Source of the DNA: JAHJRJ01 sp037443685
GTDB lineage: Bacteria > Bacteroidota > Ignavibacteria > UBA10030 > BY39
Assembly: GCA_037443685.1 (NCBI GenBank)
Contig: JBBINX010000052.1
Span: forward strand, 1-16,329
DNA: 16,329 nucleotides
Reading direction: 5' to 3'
This document shows positions 1 through 6,845 of the stretch, in pieces (position 1 is the stretch's first letter; every line of letters starts with the position of its first letter). The position numbers and the translations under genes were made by a program. The notes under the pieces were generated by a model, which was not told the DNA's origin, made no database searches, and saw only the letters and a program-made list of their open reading frames with translations.

Positions 1-49
1 CCATAAGCAGTTTATATATAAAGAGTTAAGATTGTTTTGTTGAAATGCG

Positions 50-71
50 CGTTTAGACGATAAACGTTTTT
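50..71 (+). terminator. Possible small hairpin terminator for a gene off the left edge
   Basis: A 6-bp inverted repeat (CGTTTA at 50-55, TAAACG at 61-66, 5-nt loop) is followed by five T residues at 67-71, as in a weak intrinsic terminator on the plus strand. One plus-strand frame is open from base 2 to a TGA at 41-43, so this could end an off-window gene, but that stretch is too short to judge. The stem is short and could be chance. Nothing else is recognisable in bases 1-132. Confidence 0.22.
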
Positions 72-132
72 GGAGACCGGTCGAATTTTGTTAGTGTATA
101 CTGAATCGGGAGTACTGTACATACAAAACAAA

Positions 133-169
133 AACCCCGAAAATTATTGTTATAAACCTAATCGGGGTT
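133..169 (-). terminator. Intrinsic terminator of the histidine ammonia-lyase / adenosine deaminase operon
   Basis: A perfect 8-bp inverted repeat (AACCCCGA at 133-140 and TCGGGGTT at 162-169) encloses a 21-nt loop. On the minus strand it lies 24 nt past the adenosine deaminase stop codon, and the second arm runs directly into a T-rich tract (TTTTTGTTTTG). GC-rich stem, T tract and position just after a stop fit a rho-independent terminator. The loop is longer than usual, so the hairpin may be less efficient than a compact one. Confidence 0.75.
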
Positions 170-193
170 GTGAACAAAACATTTTTTTTAAAT

Positions 194-1300
194 TTACTTT
201 TTCTTCATACCGCTTTTCAACTGCTTAAAGCCCGGCTTAATTTTATTGTAAATCAATTCAATCCGTTGTTTATACGGAACAAAGGCGCTCTTCATTGCAT
301 TTATCGAGAGCTTCTCTAAATCTTCGAAACTGAGGTCGAACACTTCGTGCGCAATTTTATACTCTTTCGTCATCGTAGTATTGCTCATCAGCTTATCGTC
401 GGTGTTGAGAGTAACGCGGAATTTATATTTAAAATAAAGACCGAAGGGATGTTCTTCGTAGCTTTTTGCAGCGCCTGTATCGACGTTGCTTGTAAGGCAC
501 ATCTCCAATGGAATTCTTTTATCCAGAATATATTGTGCAAGGTAACCCATCTTCACAATCTTGTTAGGTTCGTGTTCATCGAGTGCAATGTCTTCTATGA
601 GTCGAGTTGCGTGCCCGATTCTATCGGCTCCGCACCACTGAATTGCCTGCCATATAGATTCTTTACCGAATGCTTCGCCCGCATGAATAGTGATGTGGAA
701 ATTTTCACGCTTTATATAATTGAAAGCATCTAAATGTTTCTTCGGTGGGAACCCACCCTCTTCACCGGCAAGGTCGAAACCGACTACACCCCGTTCTCTG
801 AAATTGATTGCTAACTCAGCCATTTCCTGTGAAAGCTTTTGGTCGCGCATAGCGGAGATAATCAATCCGTATTCGACGCCGAAATCTTTTTTACCTTTTT
901 CCAAACCTCGCAGTGCCGAATTTACAACATCTTCCCAATGCAATCCTTTTTTTGTGTGGAAAACCGGAGCGAAGCGGGTTTCGATATAAACAACGCCGTC
1001 TTTTTTCATATCTTCCATCATCTCGTAGGCAACTCTTTCGAGCGCTTCTTCGGTTTGCATAACACCCGTTGTATGCTCAAAACCCTCTAAATATAGTGTT
1101 AAACTTCCGCGTTGTGCACCACGGTGAAACCATTCTGCGAGGTTACCAGCATCGGAAGTAGGGAGTTTGCTATATCCGATATCTTTTGCAAGATCGATTA
1201 TTGTTTGCGGTCTTAGTCCACCGTCTAAATGGTCGTGCAGCACAACTTTTGGCATTGCCCGAATTATTTTTTCAGTTAATTTCATTTGCTTCTCTTTCAT
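194..1300 (-). CDS. add: Adenosine deaminase
   Basis: Predicted zinc-dependent adenosine deaminase (adenosine to inosine plus ammonia) acting in purine salvage in the cytoplasm. The 368-residue protein has the family's metal and catalytic motifs in order: HDH (H22, H24) in LHDHLDGGLRP, FDLAGEE at 175-181, HAGE with H206 and catalytic E209, RIGHATRL with H230, LTSNVDT at 269-275 and NTDD at 299-302. The LHDHLDGGLRP form is typical of the actinobacterial-type enzymes and argues for true adenosine rather than adenine or aminofutalosine deaminase, though substrate is not proven. The start overlaps the upstream ammonia-lyase stop as ATGA, with AGGAAG about 10 nt before it. A second ATG at 1285 also has a purine-rich site (AAAGAGAAG), so the protein could be five residues shorter. 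Translation is probably coupled to the upstream gene, and a hairpin terminator follows. Confidence 0.93.
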   Translation of the reverse strand: MKEKQMKLTEKIIRAMPKVVLHDHLDGGLRPQTIIDLAKDIGYSKLPTSDAGNLAEWFHRGAQRGSLTLYLEGFEHTTGVMQTEEALERVAYEMMEDMKKDGVVYIETRFAPVFHTKKGLHWEDVVNSALRGLEKGKKDFGVEYGLIISAMRDQKLSQEMAELAINFRERGVVGFDLAGEEGGFPPKKHLDAFNYIKRENFHITIHAGEAFGKESIWQAIQWCGADRIGHATRLIEDIALDEHEPNKIVKMGYLAQYILDKRIPLEMCLTSNVDTGAAKSYEEHPFGLYFKYKFRVTLNTDDKLMSNTTMTKEYKIAHEVFDLSFEDLEKLSINAMKSAFVPYKQRIELIYNKIKPGFKQLKSGMKKK

Positions 1301-2859
1301 ATTTCTAAACTTCCTATTGCTTTTTCTGTTGTTTTGATAACGCTTCCGTCTAAGATTAAGTTCACAGATTTTTTTATATCGTCGTGAAGAACTCTGTCGT
1401 CGGTCAAATGCGGTATGTGTTTACGGATTAATCTGTAAGCTGCCAATACACCTTTGCCCGGCTTCATTATTTTTTTTGTTTTTGAATTTACCGAAGCGAA
1501 GTCTATTGCTTGAGCCGCCACAATAAGTTCAATTGCTAAAACATTTTGAACGTTTTTCAATACTTGCCACGCTTTTTGAGCTGCAACCGACCCCATACTA
1601 TTGTGGTCTTCCTGATTCGCCGATGTTGGAATCGAATCTACGCTTGCCGGATGAGCTAAGACTTTATTTTCAGATACAAGAGCCGCCGCTGTGTATTGAG
1701 CAACCATAAAACCGGAATTCAGTCCTCCGCGTGTTGTTAAAAAGCGCGGAAGTCCACTCAAAGTTCCGTTAACCATACGTTCGATACGTCGTTCAGAAAT
1801 ATCCCCGATCTCTGATAAAGCAATCGCAACAAAATCGAGTGCAAGTGCGATCGGCTGCCCATGAAAATTTCCACCCTCGAGGTAAATATTTTCTTCCGTG
1901 AAAACTATGGGATTGTCTGTTACAGAATTTATTTCGGTTGTAACTACTTTATATGCATAATTGATCGCATCGCGTGAGCCGCCATGAACTTGAGGTATAC
2001 AGCGTAATGAGTAAGCATCTTGAATTCGTGGATCGTCATTTCTGTGCGACTCGATGATTTCGCTTCCACGCAGAAGCTTTCTCAAATTTTTCGCAACTGT
2101 TTTTTGTCCACCGTGGGGGCGCAGATTATGAATCCGTTCGTCGAAAGCTGTATCCGTTCCCCTCAATCCTTCTACCGACATTGCTGCAGCGATATCAGAG
2201 ATTTTACAAATTTGAATTGCTTCATGTAAAATCAATGCTGCGTAAGCGGTCATCATCTGAGTTCCGTTGATAAGAGCTAATCCCTCTTTCGCTCCTAATC
2301 GAAGAGGTTTGAGTCCGACTTTCTTCAATGCTAAAGAGGCATCCATCAATACATCTTCGTAAAGCACCTTTCCCTTTCCCATCATAGTTAACACGAGATG
2401 AGATAGTGGGACAAGGTCGCCACTCGACCCAACTGAACCCTTAGAAGGAATAATAGGAATAATTCCCAAGTTAAAAAAATTTTTAATAAATTCCATCGTC
2501 TCGAATTTTATTCCTGAATAACCTTTTGCCAGAGAATTTAATCTGAGAACTATCATCGCTCTAACAACTTCGATTGGCAATGGTTCACCAACACCGGCCG
2601 AGTGACTAATGATAAGATTTTTTTGAAGACGCTCTATATCTTCCATTTTTATAGTAACATTGCTGAATTCGCCGAATCCCGTTGTAACACCGTAAATAAT
2701 TTCGCCCTTCTCTAACCAATCATCAACTACTTTTCTAGATTTCTGAATACGTCGTTTAACATCATTTGGAAATTCAAGTTGAATATTTCTGTGGTTAATA
2801 GTAGCCGAGAAAAGTAGGGGGATTGTAAGGCTATTTCCATCAATTGGAATTTTTTTCAT
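1297..2859 (-). CDS. hutH: Histidine ammonia-lyase (MIO-family lyase)
   Basis: Predicted histidine ammonia-lyase, converting L-histidine to urocanate and ammonia in the cytoplasm. The 520 residues match the usual family length. Visible motifs are YGVTTGFG (Y56), ISHSAG with H86 at the position of the histidine-selective His of HAL, GSVGSSGDL with the cofactor-forming triad S145-S146-G147, INGTQ (N198), QDAYSLRC (Y283, R286), GNFHGQP (F332) and ANQEDHNSM (E417, H419). H86 and E417 support histidine rather than phenylalanine or tyrosine as substrate. The triad is Ser-Ser-Gly where HALs nearly always have Ala-Ser-Gly; the central Ser and Gly needed for MIO cyclisation remain. No urocanase or imidazolonepropionase gene is adjacent, so the rest of the pathway must be elsewhere or absent. 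The gene is first in a two-gene operon with adenosine deaminase. No Shine-Dalgarno is evident before the ATG. Confidence 0.93.
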   Translation of the reverse strand: MKKIPIDGNSLTIPLLFSATINHRNIQLEFPNDVKRRIQKSRKVVDDWLEKGEIIYGVTTGFGEFSNVTIKMEDIERLQKNLIISHSAGVGEPLPIEVVRAMIVLRLNSLAKGYSGIKFETMEFIKNFFNLGIIPIIPSKGSVGSSGDLVPLSHLVLTMMGKGKVLYEDVLMDASLALKKVGLKPLRLGAKEGLALINGTQMMTAYAALILHEAIQICKISDIAAAMSVEGLRGTDTAFDERIHNLRPHGGQKTVAKNLRKLLRGSEIIESHRNDDPRIQDAYSLRCIPQVHGGSRDAINYAYKVVTTEINSVTDNPIVFTEENIYLEGGNFHGQPIALALDFVAIALSEIGDISERRIERMVNGTLSGLPRFLTTRGGLNSGFMVAQYTAAALVSENKVLAHPASVDSIPTSANQEDHNSMGSVAAQKAWQVLKNVQNVLAIELIVAAQAIDFASVNSKTKKIMKPGKGVLAAYRLIRKHIPHLTDDRVLHDDIKKSVNLILDGSVIKTTEKAIGSLEI

Positions 2860-2942
2860 TTTAATTATGATGGTTAAATTTTTTGTGAAAATTTATAAAA
2901 TTTTTACGAAAAAAACAAAGTTTTGTAATTATTTCAAAAATG

Positions 2943-2971
2943 TTGACTTTTAATTTATTTTTATATACTAT
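2943..2971 (+). promoter_or_regulatory. Candidate sigma-70-type promoter of the kinase/activator/bacterioferritin cluster
   Basis: TTGACT at 2943-2948 is followed after 17 nt by TACTAT at 2966-2971 (4 of 6 to TATAAT); TATACT at 2964-2969 is an alternative -10 with a 15-nt spacer. Transcription would start at about 2976-2980, essentially at the TTG proposed as the kinase start codon. The 120-nt divergent gap is very AT-rich, so partial matches are cheap; the good -35 hexamer and optimal spacing are the main support. No convincing promoter was found for the opposite-strand histidine ammonia-lyase gene. Confidence 0.4.
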
Positions 2972-2979
2972 ACAATAAA

Positions 2980-4119
2980 TTGATACACAGTATTGGAAAT
3001 GGAGTAGTTATTCAACAACAAAACATTAATATTTTAATTGTAGATAATGATGCCCTCTCTCGAAAACCATTAGTAGATCATTTGCGATTAGAAAATTATG
3101 AAGTGGATGCAACCGTTGATGGCGAGGAAGCTTTAATATTAGTAGCACAAAAAGAGTACGATATAATCTTGCTCGACGTTGATATTAAAGGCATGGATGG
3201 AATTGAGCTTTTAAAACATCTTCGACGGTTGTCGGCAAGCACAGATATATTAATGATTACAGCTCATGCAGATATTCCAGGTGCTGTCGAGTCAATCAAA
3301 TACGGGGCAAGGGATTATTTAGCCAAGCCAATAGATATAAAAGAACTCCTCGGAAATGTTAAGAAGATAATCCGCTCACGGGAGGAAGGAAAGCACTTAC
3401 AGGAAATACAGATCAATTTTCCGACTTTAGTTTTGCACACATTAAAGGTTCCACTCTACACCGTAAGGTCGTCTGTCACACTTTTGAGTAAAGATCTGGA
3501 AAAATTAATTACTGAAAAACAAAGAGAGTTGTTTTCTCACATCAACGAAAATATAGTTGATATAAATTCGACGATCGACGACTTGGTAGAGCTTGTGCAA
3601 CTCGAATCGGGAAATGCTCATATCGAAAAACTACCGGTCAATTTAGACGAACTTGTACCAGCGGTTTGTAGCCAGAAAGAACCCCTCGCGCGGGCAAAAA
3701 ATATTACACTGACTTTAGCAATAGAAAAACAAATACCTACTGTTGAAATTGACAGCGATAAAATCGAAAAAGTTCTGTCTAATATCATAGATAACGCTAT
3801 CGAGCACACTCCACCGGGAGGAAGAATAAACGTCAGCACAACAAACATTCATAAAGATGACGACGGAACATTGCGTCAGTACATCGAAGTTGTAGTCACT
3901 GATAACGGAATCGGTATTCCCGGGAATTTATTCCCTTTTATTTTCGATAAATACAAACCTCAAATACCGAACAAAGTAAAAAAAACCGGTCTTGGTCTTG
4001 CGCTTTCTAAACTTATTATCGAGGCTCACGGTGGTATCATTATGGCAGAGTCCGAAATTGGCAAAGGAACAACTATTAAATTTGAAATACCGGTTGACTT
4101 GAATATTCCTATCACTTAA
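2980..4119 (+). CDS. Soluble hybrid response regulator / sensor histidine kinase (REC-HisKA-HATPase)
   Basis: Two-component signalling protein of 379 residues with no membrane segment, so it should act in the cytoplasm. An N-terminal receiver domain (about 16-130) has acidic pocket D22/D24, phospho-acceptor D66, T94 and K116. A HisKA domain (about 145-210) has the H-box HTLKVPL with H153. The C-terminal ATPase domain has the N-box (N268, N272), G1 box DNGIGIP at 308-314, an F-box near 318-322 and G2 box GLGLA at 337-341. All key residues for phosphotransfer and ATP binding are present. No PAS, GAF or other sensor domain is seen; input probably arrives through the receiver domain. The start is uncertain: TTG at 2980 is the first usual start codon in the open frame, no ATG occurs before residue 72, and no Shine-Dalgarno precedes it. 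The NtrC-type regulator gene begins 20 nt downstream and is the obvious partner. Confidence 0.88.
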   Translation: MIHSIGNGVVIQQQNINILIVDNDALSRKPLVDHLRLENYEVDATVDGEEALILVAQKEYDIILLDVDIKGMDGIELLKHLRRLSASTDILMITAHADIPGAVESIKYGARDYLAKPIDIKELLGNVKKIIRSREEGKHLQEIQINFPTLVLHTLKVPLYTVRSSVTLLSKDLEKLITEKQRELFSHINENIVDINSTIDDLVELVQLESGNAHIEKLPVNLDELVPAVCSQKEPLARAKNITLTLAIEKQIPTVEIDSDKIEKVLSNIIDNAIEHTPPGGRINVSTTNIHKDDDGTLRQYIEVVVTDNGIGIPGNLFPFIFDKYKPQIPNKVKKTGLGLALSKLIIEAHGGIIMAESEIGKGTTIKFEIPVDLNIPIT

Positions 4120-4139
4120 GAATTATAGAATTATGTAAA

Positions 4140-5507
4140 ATGAGTAAGACTTGTACAAGAATATTAATAGCCGACGACGAAGAAACATATCGATACATGT
4201 TAAATGAGTTATTAATAAACGAAGGTTTTCAGACCGTTGTCACGAGTGACGGAATTCAAGCGATTAATGCTATACAAACTCAAACCTTTGATATTGCTTT
4301 GCTTGACATAAAAATGCCGAAAGTTGATGGCATCGATGTTTTAAAATTTATTAAAGAGAATTTCCCCGAAACAGAAGTCGTTATGCTAACCGGTGTTGGA
4401 AATGTCCAAGTCGCAGTCGAATGTATGAAGTTAAAAGCATACGATTTCTTGATGAAACCGTATTCAAGCGAAGACCTATTAAGAACGATTAAGAAGATAG
4501 AAGAGAAACGTAGCTTACTTCGTGAAAACCAGATTATTAAAGCCGAATTATCACGACTTGGTGGCTCAACAACTATTATCGGAGATAGTGAAAATTTTAA
4601 AAGGGTTTTGGATATTGCCCGAAAAGTTGCACCCACATCTTCAACGGTTTTAATTCAGGGTGCAAGCGGAACGGGCAAAGAACTCGTTGCTAATTATATT
4701 TACAAAAACAGCGACCGTGCCGATAAACACTTTATTGTGCTGAATTGCGCATCTATACCGGATACATTGATAGAAAGTGAGCTTTTTGGACATGAAAAAG
4801 GTGCCTTCACAGACGCGCGTACTTTGAAAATGGGACTGGTTGAAATTGCCGATAACGGCACTCTTTTTCTTGATGAAGTTGGCGACATTAGTCCGATTAT
4901 ACAACCAAAGTTGCTTAGATTCATCCAGACAGGCGAATATCGGCGTGTGGGCGGGAATATTGTATTAAAGTCCGATGTAAGAATTATTTCTGCAACGAAT
5001 AAAAATTTAGTGGAAGAAGTAAAACAAGGTAAGTTTAGAGAAGATTTGTTATACAGATTGAATGTAATCACTATTGAGATCCCGAATTTAAAGGAGAGAA
5101 AAGAAGATATTCCGCTACTAATTGAATGGTTTTTACAGAATAAGATTAAGATAAAACCCAGAAAACAGATTAGTCAAAAAGCTTTAGAATTTTTGATGAG
5201 ATACGATTGGCCCGGGAATGTACGCGAATTAGAAAATGTAATTGAAAGAGCCGCAATTCTCTCTACAGACGATACAATTCAACCTGACGCTATTTCGCTT
5301 CCGCTTAGGTCGGTTGGTTTCTTCCAGAATTTAAACGAAAATAATATTATTGGAACAACAGTTTCAATGAAAGAAATCGAGAAGCAACACATCAAAGGAG
5401 TGTTAAAAAATCTTCGAGGCAACAAAACCGAAGCTGCAAAAATATTGGGAATAAGTCTGAAAACGCTTTATACGAAGATACAGCAATACCAAATAACGAT
5501 TGACTAA
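4140..5507 (+). CDS. NtrC-family sigma-54-dependent response regulator
   Basis: DNA-binding activator of 455 residues with receiver, AAA+ and Fis-type helix-turn-helix domains. The receiver (1-120) has D12/D13, phospho-acceptor D56, T84 and K106. The AAA+ domain (about 145-375) shows Walker A GASGTGKE at 174-181 with K180, the sigma-54 contact loop as GAFTDA at 221-226, Walker B FLDEVGD with D245/E246, a candidate arginine finger R306 in LLYRLN, and WPGNVREL at 357-364. The C-terminal HTH lies at about 417-450 (NKTEAAKILGISLKTLY). It should be activated by phosphorylation, plausibly by the kinase encoded immediately upstream, and drive promoters of the -24/-12 class. The loop has Asp where the textbook motif is GAFTGA; the essential Phe and Thr are kept. 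No clear -24/-12 promoter was found in this window, so its targets may lie elsewhere. Confidence 0.93.
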   Translation: MSKTCTRILIADDEETYRYMLNELLINEGFQTVVTSDGIQAINAIQTQTFDIALLDIKMPKVDGIDVLKFIKENFPETEVVMLTGVGNVQVAVECMKLKAYDFLMKPYSSEDLLRTIKKIEEKRSLLRENQIIKAELSRLGGSTTIIGDSENFKRVLDIARKVAPTSSTVLIQGASGTGKELVANYIYKNSDRADKHFIVLNCASIPDTLIESELFGHEKGAFTDARTLKMGLVEIADNGTLFLDEVGDISPIIQPKLLRFIQTGEYRRVGGNIVLKSDVRIISATNKNLVEEVKQGKFREDLLYRLNVITIEIPNLKERKEDIPLLIEWFLQNKIKIKPRKQISQKALEFLMRYDWPGNVRELENVIERAAILSTDDTIQPDAISLPLRSVGFFQNLNENNIIGTTVSMKEIEKQHIKGVLKNLRGNKTEAAKILGISLKTLYTKIQQYQITID

Positions 5508-5532
5508 TTTAATATTAAAAACAGGAATATTT

Positions 5533-6000
5533 ATGAAAGGAAATCAAAAACTTATTAAAGCATTAAATATGCTCTTAGCTGACGAACTAACTGCCATTAA
5601 TCAATATATGGTTCACTCCGAAATGTGCAATAATTGGGGTTATGAAAAACTCCATAAACATTTTGAGAAACGGGCTATAGACGAAATGAAGCATGCGGAA
5701 AAATTAATTTCTAGAATTATTTTTTTAGAAGGAACACCCGTAGTAAGTAAATTAGGGGATATTAAGATAGGGGCAGACGTATCAAAACAATTGTCGAATG
5801 ATTTGGCTTCTGAACTTGGAGCAATAACAGCTTATAATGATACAATTATCCTTGCAGGCGAAGTCAAGGACTTTGCTACTCGTGAATTATTAGAGAATAT
5901 TTTGTTAGACGAAGACAGGCACGTTGATGAAATAGAGGAACTGCAGGATCAGATTAATCATATGACGCTACAAATGTTCTTGACGACACAGGTAAGTTAA
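5533..6000 (+). CDS. bfr: Bacterioferritin
   Basis: Iron-storage protein of the 24-mer bacterioferritin family, oxidising Fe(II) and storing it as ferric mineral in the cytoplasm. The 155-residue product is close to the usual 158. Every diiron ferroxidase ligand of the Escherichia coli protein falls at the same number: E18, E51, H54, E94, E127 and H130. The haem-binding Met52 is also present (IDEMKHAE), marking it as a haem-binding bacterioferritin rather than a ferritin or Dps. ATG 5533 is chosen because the family begins with MKG and AGGAA stands 5 nt before it. A longer frame from a TTG at 5500 overlaps the regulator gene and adds non-family sequence, so it was rejected. The gene follows the NtrC-type regulator by 25 nt and is probably transcribed with it, linking the signalling pair to iron or oxidative stress by context only. 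Confidence 0.94.
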   Translation: MKGNQKLIKALNMLLADELTAINQYMVHSEMCNNWGYEKLHKHFEKRAIDEMKHAEKLISRIIFLEGTPVVSKLGDIKIGADVSKQLSNDLASELGAITAYNDTIILAGEVKDFATRELLENILLDEDRHVDEIEELQDQINHMTLQMFLTTQVS

Positions 6001-6085
6001 TTTTTTATGACTAGGGAACGATCCGCGTAGTGCAATGCTGTACTGATTACACGGTCCATATTCCTTCGAAACTTCGGGAAGCTAA

Positions 6086-6784
6086 TTAAATCTCCCTCTC
6101 AACCATTTTCTTTTTTAATTGAGAAATGTGCCATGTGAGATTAATTTCTTTAGGGCATGCTTCAACACAGTTAAAAATTGTGTGGCAGCGCCAGATGCCG
6201 TCGCTCGTGTCGATTGCTTCTAAATGTTCGGCTGGAGCTTCGTCGCGGCTGTCGAATGCAAAGCGGTATGCTTTGAGCATTGCGGCGGGACCTAAATAAT
6301 TTGGATTACTCCACATCGAGGGGCAGGAGCTTGTGCACGCACCGCACAATATGCAATTAACCGCTTCATCTATTAACGCTCTGTCTGCAACCGATTGGAA
6401 GCGTTCTTTTGGCGGAGGATTTTTTGCAATGAGATACGGCTTTACTACTTCGTACTTCGCGAAGAAGTCGGTAGTATCTACAACCAAATCTTTTATGATA
6501 GGCATTCCCGGAATCGGATCAATTTTTATGTGTTTCTTTTTTATATCTTGAACCAGCACCTGACAAGCAAGCATATTTTTGCCGTTGATGTTGATTGCGT
6601 CCGAGCCGCAAATTCCGTGAGAGCAGGAACGGCGGTATGTTAAACTTCCTTCGAAATCCCACTTGATGCGGTCGAGGCAATCGAGAATCCTGTCGGTCGG
6701 CTCAACACTCAATTTGAATTCTTGTCGGTATGGTTTTTTGTCTTTAGAAGAATCGTATCTTTGTATTGAGAATGTTACTTGCAT
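6086..6784 (-). CDS. sdhB: Succinate dehydrogenase / fumarate reductase iron-sulfur subunit
   Basis: Electron-transfer subunit of complex II, carrying electrons from the flavoprotein to the membrane quinone site. From the chosen start it has 232 residues. The [2Fe-2S] site is C54, C59, D62 and C74; Asp at the third position is as in E. coli SdhB, not a defect. The [4Fe-4S] ligands are C144, C147, C150 and C210, and the [3Fe-4S] ligands C154, C200 and C206, all in family spacing (CILCGACTSSC, then CHTIFNCVEAC). The ATG at 6784 is preferred because MQVTFSIQRYD is a normal SdhB N-terminus and AAAGG lies about 9 nt upstream. An extended frame to 6886 would overlap sdhA by 41 nt and add 34 unrelated residues. 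It is the last gene of the operon, 61 nt after sdhA, and ends convergently with bacterioferritin; no clear terminator hairpin was found in the 85-nt gap. Confidence 0.95.
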   Translation of the reverse strand: MQVTFSIQRYDSSKDKKPYRQEFKLSVEPTDRILDCLDRIKWDFEGSLTYRRSCSHGICGSDAININGKNMLACQVLVQDIKKKHIKIDPIPGMPIIKDLVVDTTDFFAKYEVVKPYLIAKNPPPKERFQSVADRALIDEAVNCILCGACTSSCPSMWSNPNYLGPAAMLKAYRFAFDSRDEAPAEHLEAIDTSDGIWRCHTIFNCVEACPKEINLTWHISQLKKKMVEREI

Positions 6785-6845
6785 AATTATACCTTTTATT
6801 TTTTCTTTCTCGCAAAGACTGTAAAGGTTATAGAGAAATTTATCA

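Noticed and set aside
347..1090. Plus-strand open frames opposite adenosine deaminase
   Set aside because: They are antisense shadows of a well-supported gene and show no recognisable protein features; the same applies to open frames opposite the other genes.
5500..5532. N-terminal extension of bacterioferritin from TTG 5500
   Set aside because: It overlaps the regulator gene and adds 11 residues not seen in the family; ATG 5533 has a good ribosome site and gives the family N-terminus.
6001..6085. Terminator between the convergent bacterioferritin and sdhB genes
   Set aside because: Only very short inverted repeats (about 4 bp) are present and none is followed by a convincing T tract.
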